From contig NZ_JAERWK010000015.1 in NCBI RefSeq assembly GCF_016918035.1, positions 124,001-188,000 on the forward strand: a stretch of DNA of 64,000 nt, read 5' to 3'. The notes below the pieces were generated by a model. It was not told the origin of the DNA. It was given only the letters and a program-made list of their open reading frames with translations, and made no database searches. The stretch comes from Nakamurella leprariae (GTDB taxonomy: Bacteria > Actinomycetota > Actinomycetes > Mycobacteriales > Nakamurellaceae). Position numbers and translations under genes: made by a program. Below, piece after piece: positions 1-8,565 of the stretch (positions are counted from its first letter, which is position 1; every line of letters begins with the position of its first letter).

Positions 1-90
1 CGCCCGGTCGACTCGGCTCACCTCGACAGGCTACCGCCCACTGAGCTAGCCTCAGTTGCGTTGATGAGTCGCACTCAGTAGGGAGATCCG

Positions 91-1344
91 GTGTCCTGGA
101 CCGACCACGTCATCTGGTGGCACGTCTATCCGCTCGGGTTCACCGGGGCACCGATCCGGCCCGACGGTCCGGTGGAGCCGGCGCCACGGTTGCGGCGCCT
201 GCTGCCCTGGCTCGACCACGCGCTCGAGCTGGGTGCGTCCGGACTGGCGCTGGGGCCGGTCTTCGCGTCGCAGACCCACGGCTACGACACGGTCGACCAC
301 TTCCGCATCGATCCCCGGCTCGGCGACGACGCCGACTTCGACGAGCTGATCGCGCAGTGCCGGGCGCGCGGCCTGCGGGTGCTGCTGGACGGGGTGTTCA
401 ACCACGTCGGGGCGGAGCATCCGCTGGTGCGGCGCGCGCTGGCCGAGGGGCCGGACGGGGAGGTGGCCGACTGGTTCCGCATCGACTGGTCGGCCCCCGA
501 CGGACCCCGACCGGCGGTCTTCGAGGGTCACGGCTCCCTGGTCGCGCTGAACCACGAGACTCCCGCGGTGCGAGACCATGTCGGCGACGTACTGCGGCAC
601 TGGCTGGACCGCGGCGCCGACGGCTGGCGGCTGGACGCGGCCTACGCGGTGGACCCGGCGTTCTGGGCGGCGGTGCTGCCCGGGGTGCGCGACCAGCATC
701 CCGACGCCTGGTTCGTCGGGGAGGTGATCCACGGCGACCACGCCGACATCGTGCGGTCCTCCGGGCTGGACTCGGTGACCCAGTACGAGCTGTGGAAGGC
801 GATCTGGAGCAGCCTGGCCGACCGCAACTGCTTCGAGCTCGACTGGACGCTGCGGCGACACGGTGAGCTGCTGACGGTCTTCCGGCCGGCCACCTTCGTG
901 GGCAACCACGACGTGACCCGGATCGCCACCACGGTCGGCCCGGATGCCGCGGTGCTCGCCGCGGTGGTGCTGCTGACCGTGGGCGGGATCCCGTCGATCT
1001 ACGCCGGCGACGAGCATGCGTTCACCGGGACGAAGGAGGACCGCCTCGGTGGCGACGACGCGGTCCGGCCGGAGTTCCCGGAGGCTCCGGACCAGCTCGC
1101 CGAGTGGGGGGCGGGGACGTTCCGCGCCCATCAACAGTTGATCGGGATCCGCCGCCGGCACCCGTGGCTGGTCGACGCCCGGACCGAGACCGTGGAGCTG
1201 ACCAACACCCGGTACGTCTACCGGGCCCACGCCTCGGACGACACAGCAGGTGACGCCTGGCTGCAGGTCGAGCTGGACGTGACCGGGACGCCCGCCGCGG
1301 TCGTCCGGGATCCCGGCGGGACGGAGCTGTTCGCGACGGGATGA
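91..1344 (+). CDS. GH13 alpha-amylase family glycoside hydrolase
   Basis: Single-domain (beta/alpha)8 enzyme of 417 residues acting on alpha-glucosidic bonds. The four conserved GH13 regions are visible: region I DGVFNH (100-105), region II GWRLDAAY with Arg180 and the nucleophile Asp182, region III GEV with the acid/base Glu211, and region IV GNHD (His273, Asp274). There is no signal peptide, so it should act in the cytoplasm, probably on malto-oligosaccharide or trehalose-type sugars. It is shorter than typical amylases, with little beyond the barrel and a short C-terminal beta part. The GTG start at 91 is preceded by GGGAG. The downstream gene is convergent. The exact substrate cannot be told from sequence. 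Confidence 0.9.
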   Translation: MSWTDHVIWWHVYPLGFTGAPIRPDGPVEPAPRLRRLLPWLDHALELGASGLALGPVFASQTHGYDTVDHFRIDPRLGDDADFDELIAQCRARGLRVLLDGVFNHVGAEHPLVRRALAEGPDGEVADWFRIDWSAPDGPRPAVFEGHGSLVALNHETPAVRDHVGDVLRHWLDRGADGWRLDAAYAVDPAFWAAVLPGVRDQHPDAWFVGEVIHGDHADIVRSSGLDSVTQYELWKAIWSSLADRNCFELDWTLRRHGELLTVFRPATFVGNHDVTRIATTVGPDAAVLAAVVLLTVGGIPSIYAGDEHAFTGTKEDRLGGDDAVRPEFPEAPDQLAEWGAGTFRAHQQLIGIRRRHPWLVDARTETVELTNTRYVYRAHASDDTAGDAWLQVELDVTGTPAAVVRDPGGTELFATG

Positions 1345-1347
1345 CGA

Positions 1348-2049
1348 TCAGCTCGGCGCGGACGGATCACCGTCCGCACCGGAGGCGTCGTCCGGTCCGT
1401 CGGCGGGGGCGCCGTCCAGCGCGATGATCCGCCGGGCGTCCTGGCGGCCGTCGGCGAAGTCGGCCTCGGGGTCGTCCAGCAGTCGCCGGGTGGCCGCGGC
1501 GTGCGTCCGGACCGCGTCGACTGGACTCTGCGCGGCGGTCGCGACCGGTGCCCGCGCGACGTCCCCGAGCGCGGCCAGCGCCCGGCTGAGACTGCGCCGG
1601 ACGTCCCGGCTGCCCCGACCGAGCTGCCCGACCAGTCGCTCGGCGAGCTCGGTGCGCGCCTGCTCCGGCGCCAGGACCACCGCGGTCCGCCAGGCGGCCC
1701 GGGCCACCTCGTCGTCCGGATCCTGCAGCAGGGCCGGCGTGATGGCCGGCCACGCGACCGGATCCCCGATCTTGGACAGGGTGTGCAGCGCCTGGCTGCG
1801 CGCCTGGGCACGGTCCCGGTCGAGCTGCCGCACCAGCCGGGGCACCGTCAGCGTCGCGGGCTGGCGGGTCAGCGCCCAGGTCAGCATGTCCCGGACGAAG
1901 AAGTCGGGCTCGACGGCGCACTGCTCGACGAGCAGGTCGATCTGCGCCGGGTCGGGGCGCGATCCGGCGGCGAGCGCCGCCTGCAGCCGGGTCGATGCCT
2001 GCGGCGCGGCCAGCGCCTGCTGCAGCGAGGTGGTGTCCACACCGATCAC
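1348..2049 (-). CDS. HEAT-repeat protein coupled to the FAD oxidoreductase
   Basis: Protein of 233 residues made of paired helices of HEAT type, for example ALTRQPATLTVPRLVRQL and the repeated 'DPDDEVARAAWRTAVVL' style units, with an acidic, disordered C-terminal tail. HEAT scaffolds usually bind proteins or act as PBS-lyase-like helpers; no catalytic residues are seen. The GTG start at 2049 overlaps the TGA of the upstream FAD oxidoreductase (GTGA), so the two are almost certainly co-translated and the protein may assist that enzyme. The open frame extends further upstream, but that part lies over the oxidoreductase gene and is not protein-like. Confidence 0.8.
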   Translation of the reverse strand: MIGVDTTSLQQALAAPQASTRLQAALAAGSRPDPAQIDLLVEQCAVEPDFFVRDMLTWALTRQPATLTVPRLVRQLDRDRAQARSQALHTLSKIGDPVAWPAITPALLQDPDDEVARAAWRTAVVLAPEQARTELAERLVGQLGRGSRDVRRSLSRALAALGDVARAPVATAAQSPVDAVRTHAAATRRLLDDPEADFADGRQDARRIIALDGAPADGPDDASGADGDPSAPS

Positions 2050-3626
2050 CGCCGGCTCAGGGCGCGGCGGACCGGGCCGACACCGGGGATCCGGCCGGCC
2101 ATCGGCACCGTCCACAGGTCGTGACCGGCCACGCCCCAGCCGGACAGCAACTCGTTCGCGGCCGAGAACCCCGTGACGGTGGCCCGTTCCATGAGGGCGA
2201 CGGGCAGGTCGCAGCGGACCCAGTCCCCGGCCAGCAGCACCCGCGGATCCGGAGTGGTCACCCCCGGCCGAGCGGCCCACGGGCCGGTGCCGACCAGCGG
2301 GCAGTCGTCCTGGACCAGCCACTCGTCAGCCACCGTTCCGGCGTCTGTGGTCTCCGGGTACACGCGGGCGAGCTCGGCGCGCAGGCGTTCCCGCAGCTGC
2401 GCGCCGACGGCCGGGTCGGCCGCGTCCGCGGGGGCGGCGTAGGCGTGCAGCTCGACCACCGACCCGCCGTGGGCGGCGGCCCAGCGGGCGGCGCCGGTCT
2501 CGAACCGCTCGAGCACGGTCACGTTGTCCAGTGGCCCGAACCCGCTGGTGCCCAGGAACGCCGGCCGCTCCGGCGCGACCGGCCGGTCCAGCCACAGCCG
2601 CCACACCGCGAACGGTGGCGCGTTCCGGGTGGCGGCCACGCCGGCCCGCCACTCGGCGGTGCCGATGGTGGGGCTCGCTCCGACGATCGACCGGGTCGCG
2701 GCCGGGTCGGCGGCCAGCACCACCGCGTCGGCGGGCAGCGCACCGTCGTCCAGCCACACGGTGAGCGGCCCGGACCCGGGGGCGTCGGTGGCGGCGTCGG
2801 TGGTGTCGAGCTCCTCCACCCGGCGGCCGGTCCGCACGTCCACCCCGAGCCGCTCCAGGTGGTCGCGCAGCGGCGCGAAGCACGCGGTGTCGTAGTCGTC
2901 GTCGGGCACGTCGAACAGCAGGCCCTCGGCCGATCCGACGAAGTAGGTGTGGAACATGGCCACCAGCTCGCCGGCCGAGAAGTCGGCCGGATGGGCGAAG
3001 AAGCTGCGGGCGAACACCTCCAGCGCCAGGTGCCGGGCCCGCTCGGGGAAGCGCAGCCGGTCCAGGAACGCGGCGGCGCTCTCCCCGTCGTACTGCGAGA
3101 AGGTCTGCGGGAAGCGGACGTCGAGCAGTTCCAACGCGGCGGCGATGTCCACCCGGGTCAGGTCGACGGCGCGGAAACTGGGGCTGCGGGCCACGAACGC
3201 GGCCAGGTTCAGCGGCGGGGTGGGTGGGATGGTCGCGAACGAGTCGGTGTGACTGCCGGCCAGCACCAGCGGGTAGTCCGGCACCGGCACCAGGTGCGCC
3301 AGCGTCGGATCGAACCGGCGGAGCAGGGCCCGCAGGTTGTAGTACTGCCGGAAGAACGCGTGGAACCCGCGGCTCATGCTCCGCCCGTCCCCGACCGGCC
3401 ACGCGCGCACCCGCCCGCCCAGTTGCGGATGCGGCTCGATCAGGGTCACCCGCACACCCCGCTCGGCCAGCCCGACGGCCGCGGCGATCCCGGCCAGCCC
3501 GCCGCCGGCCACCACGACGTGCGGGGTCTCGCCGGTGCTGCGGTGTTTGATGCGGGCGCTGCCGGGACGGCCGGGATGCCGGACGGCGCGCCGGTCCCGG
3601 CCGGGCCGCCAGCGGTCGGCGCTCAT
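2046..3626 (-). CDS. FAD-dependent oxidoreductase of the phytoene-desaturase/CrtU-like group
   Basis: 526-residue flavoprotein. The dinucleotide-binding motif GGGLAG (41-46) is followed by the acidic ribose-binding end IEPHPQLGGRVRAW, and a C-terminal FAD-contact segment reads VLLAGDWVRCDLPVALMERA. The block SRGFHAFFRQYYNLRALLRR (residues 85-104) resembles carotenoid desaturases and isorenieratene-synthase-type enzymes, so a lipid or carotenoid desaturation role is likely but unproven. No other carotenoid gene is present in the window. The ATG at 3626 is preceded by GGAGGAG. The 3' end overlaps the HEAT gene by four bases. An alternative reading is a general amine-oxidase-like flavoenzyme. 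Confidence 0.82.
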   Translation of the reverse strand: MSADRWRPGRDRRAVRHPGRPGSARIKHRSTGETPHVVVAGGGLAGIAAAVGLAERGVRVTLIEPHPQLGGRVRAWPVGDGRSMSRGFHAFFRQYYNLRALLRRFDPTLAHLVPVPDYPLVLAGSHTDSFATIPPTPPLNLAAFVARSPSFRAVDLTRVDIAAALELLDVRFPQTFSQYDGESAAAFLDRLRFPERARHLALEVFARSFFAHPADFSAGELVAMFHTYFVGSAEGLLFDVPDDDYDTACFAPLRDHLERLGVDVRTGRRVEELDTTDAATDAPGSGPLTVWLDDGALPADAVVLAADPAATRSIVGASPTIGTAEWRAGVAATRNAPPFAVWRLWLDRPVAPERPAFLGTSGFGPLDNVTVLERFETGAARWAAAHGGSVVELHAYAAPADAADPAVGAQLRERLRAELARVYPETTDAGTVADEWLVQDDCPLVGTGPWAARPGVTTPDPRVLLAGDWVRCDLPVALMERATVTGFSAANELLSGWGVAGHDLWTVPMAGRIPGVGPVRRALSRR

Positions 3627-3699
3627 CAGCGGTCTCCTCCGGGCAGGGTCGGCGGTCGGCAGTCCGGTCGAGTCTGCCGTATCGGGCCGACCGACCCGA

Positions 3700-5268
3700 T
3701 CACGCCTCGGTGCGGATGCCCCGAGGCGGCCGCAGCGCGAGCACGACCAGCACCGCGGCGGCCGTGGTGACCAGCGCCCCGAGGCCGGCCGTGACGACCA
3801 CGCCACTGTCGAAGGCGTGCCGGGCCGAGTCGAGCAGTTGCGCGGCCTGGCCCGCGGGCAGGCCGGCGGCGACGCCGGTGGCACCACCGAGGGTCTCGGT
3901 CGCGGCGTGCGCCTGCTCGGGGGTCAGGCCGGCCGGCACCTGCAGGTGCGACCGGTAGGACGCGGTCAGGATGCTGCCCAGCACGGCGGTGCCGAGGACA
4001 GCGCCCAGCTCGTAGGCGGTCTCGTTGATCGCCGCGGCGGCGCCGGCCTTGTCGGTCGGCGCCGCGGTGAGCACGGCGTCGTTCGACAGGGTCTCGGCCG
4101 CACCGATCCCGGCGGACAGCAGCACGAAGGCGGCGGCCAGGGCGGCGGCGGTCGGGTCGTCGGCGACCAGCACGACCAGGCCGTAACCGGCCGCGCTGAG
4201 CAGGAAGCCACCGGCCATGGCGTACCGGACCGGTACGCGACGGACCAGCGGCACGATGGCCAGGCCGGCCAGCACGCTGGCCACCGCCCCGGGCAGCAAC
4301 GCGACCGCGGCCTGCAGCGGGCTCTGACCGAGCACCAGTTGCAGGTGCTGCGAGACGAAGAACAGGAACCCGACCACCGCGAAGATGCTCAGCAGGTTGG
4401 CGGTGACCGCGCCGCTGAAGGTGCCGGATCGGAACAGGGTCAGGTCGAGCATCGGCAGCGGTCGGCGCAGCTGGCGACGCACGAAGGCGATGCCGGACAG
4501 CACGGCCAGGCCGAGCGAGGCCAGCGCCACGTCGGTGACGCCGGACTCGGCGACCGTCTTGATCGCGAACACCAGCGGCGCCAGCGCGGCCAGGCTCAGC
4601 ACGATGCTGACCGGGTCGACCGGACCCGGGTGCGGGTCCCGCGACTCGGGCACCACGAACGGCGCGACGAGCAGGAACAGCAGCAGTACCGGCACGCCGG
4701 CCAGGAAGATCGAGCCCCAGGAGCAGTGCTCGAGCAGCACGCCGCCGACGACCGGCCCGATGGCCGCGCCGGTGGCGAAGGTGGCGGACCAGACCGCGAT
4801 GGCCAGCCGGTGCTGGTGCGGGTCGGTGAAGATGGCGCGCAGCAGCGACATCGTGCTGGGCATCAACATCGCGCCGAAGAAGCCGAGCGCGGCGCGGACG
4901 GCGATGAGCGCGGTGGCGTTCGGGGAGAACGCGGCGACCGCGGAGACGACCAGGAAGCCGGTCGAGCCGATGAACAGCAGCCGGCGCCGGCCGACCCGGT
5001 CTGCGGTGCTGCCCATGGCGACCAGCAGGCCGGCCAGCACCAACGGGTAGATGTCGACGATCCAGAGCAGCGCGGTGCCGTCGGGGCGGAGCTGCTCGGT
5101 GATCGACGGCAGCGCGAAGGTCAGCACCGTGTTGTCGATGGAGACCAGCAGCACCGGCAGCATCAGGGCGGCCAGGGCCAGCCAGCCACGCCATCCGGCG
5201 CGGGCCGACGACTCGGTGCCGGGGGTGGGTGCCTGCGCCGGACGGGCGACGCGGGACGGGGACGACAT
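3700..5268 (-). CDS. MFS multidrug exporter, DHA2 (14-TMS) family
   Basis: 522-residue membrane exporter with the layout of the QacA/SmvA-type drug:H+ antiporters: about 14 hydrophobic segments, motif A-like STADRVGRRR after TMS2, and motif C-like GAAIGPVVGG in TMS5. An early membrane Asp in SIDNTVLTFALP is typical of motif D1. It should expel cationic or lipophilic toxic compounds. The ATG at 5268 has AAGGAAG ahead of it. A 32-bp palindrome begins 35 bp upstream of the start and a TetR gene lies 450 bp away on the other strand, so repression by that TetR and induction by a substrate is the expected control. Confidence 0.93.
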   Translation of the reverse strand: MSSPSRVARPAQAPTPGTESSARAGWRGWLALAALMLPVLLVSIDNTVLTFALPSITEQLRPDGTALLWIVDIYPLVLAGLLVAMGSTADRVGRRRLLFIGSTGFLVVSAVAAFSPNATALIAVRAALGFFGAMLMPSTMSLLRAIFTDPHQHRLAIAVWSATFATGAAIGPVVGGVLLEHCSWGSIFLAGVPVLLLFLLVAPFVVPESRDPHPGPVDPVSIVLSLAALAPLVFAIKTVAESGVTDVALASLGLAVLSGIAFVRRQLRRPLPMLDLTLFRSGTFSGAVTANLLSIFAVVGFLFFVSQHLQLVLGQSPLQAAVALLPGAVASVLAGLAIVPLVRRVPVRYAMAGGFLLSAAGYGLVVLVADDPTAAALAAAFVLLSAGIGAAETLSNDAVLTAAPTDKAGAAAAINETAYELGAVLGTAVLGSILTASYRSHLQVPAGLTPEQAHAATETLGGATGVAAGLPAGQAAQLLDSARHAFDSGVVVTAGLGALVTTAAAVLVVLALRPPRGIRTEA

Positions 5269-5302
5269 GACGCACTTCCTTGCTCACGGCGATCAGCTGC
5301 GT

Positions 5303-5334
5303 CGTTACTGTACCAACTGGTTGGTGTAGTAACG
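5303..5334. promoter_or_regulatory. Palindromic operator for the exporter gene
   Basis: Near-perfect 32-bp inverted repeat: outer arms CGTTACT/AGTAACG, inner arms ACCAAC/GTTGGT around a TG centre, with only a two-base step between arms on each side unmatched. It lies where the promoter of the exporter would be, 35 bp before its ATG. Size, symmetry and place fit a TetR-family operator. The TetR gene at 5714 is the natural candidate regulator. Confidence 0.75.
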
Positions 5335-5384
5335 AGGGTGTGATCGGTCACCGCAGTGAGCCGGGGCCGGTCGTCCCGGTCGTC

Positions 5385-5457
5385 TCAGCCGATCGCGGCG
5401 CGCCGGGCGTCCCGGGGCGGCACGCCGACGTGGCGCTTGAACGCAGGCGATCTCGGC
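5385..5457 (-). pseudogene. C-terminal remnant of an AraC-family regulator
   Basis: On the minus strand the bases 5444-5385 translate to AFKRHVGVPPRDARRAAIG followed by a stop, which matches the extreme C-terminus of AraC/XylS regulators (F-K/R-R-x-x-G-x-x-P). Just upstream, in another frame, VPAEIA resembles the start of the last HTH helix pair, so the helix-turn-helix itself appears deleted. The remaining intergenic DNA between 5335 and 5713 holds only this fragment and an imperfect repeat of CTGGCGGTGACG-like units near 5510-5560. Confidence 0.45.
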
Positions 5458-5713
5458 GGGGACGGTGGCACCGACGCGGTGGCCAGGCCCGGCTGCCTCG
5501 ACCCGCGGTGGCAGCGCTGGCGGTGACGCTGGCGGTCACGCTGACGGTGCTGGTGACGGGTCGGGGATCAGCCTGGTGGTCGGGTCGACCACGGCGGACG
5601 GAGGCGCTGTGTGACCTGGCGGCGGCGCCCAGCCGGCGCAGTGACCAGAGGCACGGGATGGATCGGTGGCGATCGCCGCAGGTGGCGAGGGGTGCGGCGG
5701 TAGCGTTGCCGTC

Positions 5714-6259
5714 ATGCCCCCTGCACCGGTCGCCCGCGCCAAGGTGCTCGACGCGTTCGAGCAGCTGTTGATCGACAAGGGTGAGCGGGCGGCGACCATG
5801 GAGGCGATCGCCGCCCAGGCCGGGGTGTCCAAGGGCGGGTTGATCTACCACTTCGGTTCGCGGGACGCGTTGCTCGAGGGCCTGGAGCAGCGGTTGCGGG
5901 AACGGTCGACCGACTACCTGGCGGCGATGCGCGCGGCGCCCGAGGGGCCGGTGGCCTTCTTCCTGCGGACGTCGGCGGTGGCCGATTCGCCGTACGACCA
6001 CACCCTGGTCGCTGCGGCTCGGCTGCGGTCGCACCCGCGCATCGCCGAGGCGTCGATGTGGGTGCAGCGCGGCTGGTTCGACGCCCTGCTCGCCGAGGTG
6101 GGCGACGCGGACCTGGCCCGGACGATCATGCTGATCGGCGACGGCCTCTACTACAACGTCGCCTCGGTCAGCGCGCTGCCGTTCCCGGACTTCGGCGCGG
6201 GCACCATCGACGGCGTCATCCGGCTGATGGACCAGCTGCGGAAGACGGTGCGCGGCTGA
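5714..6259 (+). CDS. TetR/AcrR-family transcriptional repressor
   Basis: 181-residue regulator. The N-terminal TetR helix-turn-helix is clear: KVLDAFEQLLIDKGERAATM, then EAIAAQAGVSKGGLIYHFGS with the usual GxxKGxLYxHF-type recognition helix. The C-terminal ligand-binding domain is diverse; the phrase LYYNVASVSALPFPDF resembles the C-terminal domain of TetR_C_17-type proteins. The start was set at the ATG at 5714 because the HTH would then begin near residue 7, as is usual; a GTG at 5666 would add an unlikely tail. It probably represses the divergent DHA2 exporter through the palindrome at 5303-5334. Confidence 0.88.
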   Translation: MPPAPVARAKVLDAFEQLLIDKGERAATMEAIAAQAGVSKGGLIYHFGSRDALLEGLEQRLRERSTDYLAAMRAAPEGPVAFFLRTSAVADSPYDHTLVAAARLRSHPRIAEASMWVQRGWFDALLAEVGDADLARTIMLIGDGLYYNVASVSALPFPDFGAGTIDGVIRLMDQLRKTVRG

Positions 6260-6284
6260 CGGTCCCGGCCCTCCGGGCGGCCGG

Positions 6285-8102
6285 TCAGAACGGCGGCCGG
6301 TCATCGGCCGGGTCCTCGGGGCCGGTGGCGTCGGTGGGGGTGTCCGGGGCCGGTAGCGACTCCTCGACCGCGGCGTCGCCCGGGTGGTTGATGGCGTCGA
6401 TCAGGAGCAGGTCGACGAGGCCCTGTTCCAGGTCGCTGATGTCGATCGAGTGGTCCACCTCCGGCACCGGTCGCGCGTGGGCGGGCCGCTCCAGCACCTG
6501 GACCCGGGTGGCCGATCCGGTGCGGACGTCGACGGTGATCTCGGCGGGCACGCCAGCGAGAGCCGCTGTCGTGAGCCACGGGTCGGGCACGGTCGCGGGC
6601 CGGGGTCGGCTGGTGTGGTGGTGTCCGGTGGGGCTGGTCCAGTGCAGGGTCAGCTGGTCGGGCTCCGGGTGCACGCGCCAATCGGTGTGGTGCTTGGTCA
6701 GGTGATGGCGGCGGCACAGGGGATGCAGGTTCTCGAGACTCGTCGGGCCGCCTCGGTCGGGCTGCTCCTGGTCGTAGCGGTCGCGGTGATCGAGGTCGCA
6801 GCGCCAGGCGGGTTGCCGGCACGACGGGAAGGTGCAGGTCGGTCGCAGGGCGGTGGTGCGGTCGCGCAGATCCTGCCGAGGTCGGTACTGCAACTCGCCG
6901 GCGGCGACCGCGGCGCCGGTGGCAGGGTCGGTGGCCAGGGCGGTGATGGTCGCGGCGGACGCCGCGATGGCCCGGGCCAGGCCGGCCGGGATGGGGCCGA
7001 ACCCGGCGAGCAGCGCGGGGAGGTCGTCGGCGCCCGCGAGGGTGGTGGCGGCGATGGTGACGGTGAGGTGGGGACGGCGACCCTGGCGAGTTCCGGTCTG
7101 TCCCGGTGCTGCTGACGGCTGAGAGTGTGTGCCCTCGGCGGGGATGCCCGCCGAGGACGCACTGGCCGGATGGTCTTCTGGGTGCCCGGTTGGGTCGGGC
7201 AGGGGATGGCCGAGCCAGGCGCGCAGGTCGAGGTGGCCGTGCGTCAGTAGCCGGTCGGCCAGGTCGGCCAGGGCGTCGACGCGGCGGGTGGCGATGCCGC
7301 GCCGGTCGCCGGGCAGGGCGGTGGTCTGGGTGGCGATGAGGTCGCAGATCTGGGCGATCTTGATGCCGGCGTCGGCGGGCAGGTAGGCGCGTAGGTTGGC
7401 CATGGCGTCGGGTGCGGTGCTCAGCGCCAGTGAGCGTTGCTCGGCCGCCGCCTCGTGGCGCTCCTGCGCGGACTTCGGGTCGGCGATGATCACGGCGGTG
7501 GCGACCTGGTCGCGGAACTCGCTGCGGGTCGCCTCATGCGCGGTCGGCAGCACCAACTGCTGCACCGTGCCTGCCGCCAGACCGGTGAGGGTGGCGGTGT
7601 GCTCGTGCACGATGCGGGCCTTGGCTGCGTCGATCCGGCCGGACTCGAGCGCGGCGAGCGTGGGCGCGAGCCGGCCGGTGAAGTCCTGCGCGGTGGCGAC
7701 CTGGATACCGGCGGTGACGGTGGGGATGCCGAGCGCCGCGGCGACCGCCGAGCCGGCCAGCGATGCGGCGGCCAGCGGCACGTGCTGGGCGACCTGCTCG
7801 TCGCTGTCGGACAGCGTGTGCTTGCGGGCGAGCCGGGCGGCGAGCCGCATCGGATCGCCGGCGGAGAACGGCACCGCGAGGGCCGCCAGCAGCTGCATCC
7901 GTCGGGCGGCCAGCAACGACTGCGCTCGGTCCACCGCGATGAGCGCATCGACCATCTCCCCGCCGGACAGGCCGCCGATCACCACCGGATCGAGCGCGGC
8001 CAGTGCGATGAGGCTGTCGGTGCCGGGTGGTGCACTGGCCTGATCGGCCCAGCAGGCCGGGCTCGGCGCAGCGTCAGGTGCTGTCGTGCTGTTGTCGCCC
8101 AT
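6285..8102 (-). CDS. DUF222 / HNH endonuclease domain protein (13E12 repeat family)
   Basis: 605-residue actinobacterial family protein. Residues up to about 300 form the helical DUF222 region, and the C-terminal HNH domain has Cys pairs (CTFPSCRQ), the metal-binding CDLDHRDRYD, and the ENLHPLCRRHHLTKH tail. These genes are present in many copies in actinomycete genomes; they are often treated as parasitic or homing-like, but their activity is not established. The ATG at 8102 has GAGG ahead of it; a GTG two codons earlier is possible. The gene sits directly before the tRNA-Ser island. Confidence 0.9.
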   Translation of the reverse strand: MGDNSTTAPDAAPSPACWADQASAPPGTDSLIALAALDPVVIGGLSGGEMVDALIAVDRAQSLLAARRMQLLAALAVPFSAGDPMRLAARLARKHTLSDSDEQVAQHVPLAAASLAGSAVAAALGIPTVTAGIQVATAQDFTGRLAPTLAALESGRIDAAKARIVHEHTATLTGLAAGTVQQLVLPTAHEATRSEFRDQVATAVIIADPKSAQERHEAAAEQRSLALSTAPDAMANLRAYLPADAGIKIAQICDLIATQTTALPGDRRGIATRRVDALADLADRLLTHGHLDLRAWLGHPLPDPTGHPEDHPASASSAGIPAEGTHSQPSAAPGQTGTRQGRRPHLTVTIAATTLAGADDLPALLAGFGPIPAGLARAIAASAATITALATDPATGAAVAAGELQYRPRQDLRDRTTALRPTCTFPSCRQPAWRCDLDHRDRYDQEQPDRGGPTSLENLHPLCRRHHLTKHHTDWRVHPEPDQLTLHWTSPTGHHHTSRPRPATVPDPWLTTAALAGVPAEITVDVRTGSATRVQVLERPAHARPVPEVDHSIDISDLEQGLVDLLLIDAINHPGDAAVEESLPAPDTPTDATGPEDPADDRPPF

Positions 8103-8266
8103 GACCACCCGCCTCAGTTGTAGATGTGTTCGATTCTACGACTGGACCAGGACTCTGGCAAGGCCTGTGGACAACTTGAGGGCATGGGGACAACCGTCAG
8201 CACCCGTCGACACCGGGCGGGCAGCGGTGGTCAGATCACCGTCCGGGGTCCGGTAGTCTCTTCGGC

Positions 8267-8356
8267 GGTAGCGTGTCCGAGCGGCCTAAGGAGCACGCCT
8301 CGAAAGCGTGTGAGGGGGCAACTCCTCCGTGGGTTCAAATCCCACCGCTACCGCCA
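8267..8356 (+). tRNA. tRNA-Ser(CGA)
   Basis: A 90-nt serine tRNA gene. The acceptor GGTAGCG (8267-8273) pairs with CGCTACC, followed by discriminator G8353 and an encoded CCA (8354-8356). The anticodon stem CACGC/GCGTG encloses loop CTCGAAA with anticodon CGA at 8301-8303. A long variable arm (GAGGGGGCAACTCCTC region) and the T-loop GGTTCAAATCC are present. Its 3' half is repeated at 15152-15218, marking it as the integration site of the island. Confidence 0.97.
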
Positions 8357-8365
8357 CGCACCAGC
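8298..8365 (+). repeat. Left attachment-site direct repeat (tRNA 3' half)
   Basis: From the anticodon loop through the encoded CCA and on to CGCACCAGC this stretch recurs at 15152-15218. The last 26 bases or so (TCCCACCGCTACC onward) are identical; the variable-arm and T-arm part differs by a one-base deletion and about three substitutions. The copy here keeps the tRNA functional. Confidence 0.85.
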
Positions 8366-8366
8366 A

Positions 8367-8406
8367 CGAACGCCGGGACGTCCCCTCAAGGGGCCCCCGG
8401 CGTTCG
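8367..8406 (+). terminator. Hairpin terminator after tRNA-Ser
   Basis: Inverted repeat CGAACGCCGGG/CCCGGCGTTCG enclosing an inner CCCT/AGGG hairpin, directly after the tRNA. A hairpin with the same AACGCCGGG arms follows the right-hand repeat at 15221-15256, so both junctions keep a terminator of the same type. Confidence 0.7.
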
Positions 8407-8481
8407 TCGTCTCAGGCTCAGTCGTAGGCCCGTTCGGGTGGTCTGTCGCGCCTACGGGGTGCGTCATCGGCGTGTTGCACT

Positions 8482-8556
8482 TCGGTAGCCGTGTCGAGCA
8501 CTAGCGTCAAGGAGCAACGACCACAGAGCGACGCTAGTGCTCGACACGGCTCCCGA
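8482..8556. repeat. Long inverted repeat upstream of the Abi-like gene
   Basis: A perfect 22-bp inverted repeat (left arm 8487-8508 beginning AGCCGTGTCG, right arm 8530-8551 ending CGACACGGCT) around a 21-nt loop; with one mismatch the stem extends to 8482 and 8556. Transcribed, it would make a very stable stem-loop. It lies between the tRNA terminator and the Abi-like gene. It could be a transposon-end scar, a regulatory RNA structure or a terminator. Confidence 0.7.
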
Positions 8557-8565
8557 GACGACGAA

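Noticed and set aside
1995-3770. Long plus-strand open frame opposite the FAD oxidoreductase
   Set aside because: Gly/Arg/Pro/His-rich composition typical of antisense frames in GC-rich DNA; the minus-strand protein has clear motifs.
5505-5562. Imperfect CTGGCGGTGACG repeats as a regulatory array
   Set aside because: Too degenerate, with no dyad symmetry; more likely low-complexity DNA in a decayed region.
8273-8488. A 71-codon open frame starting inside tRNA-Ser
   Set aside because: It reads through the tRNA body and terminator; no protein character.
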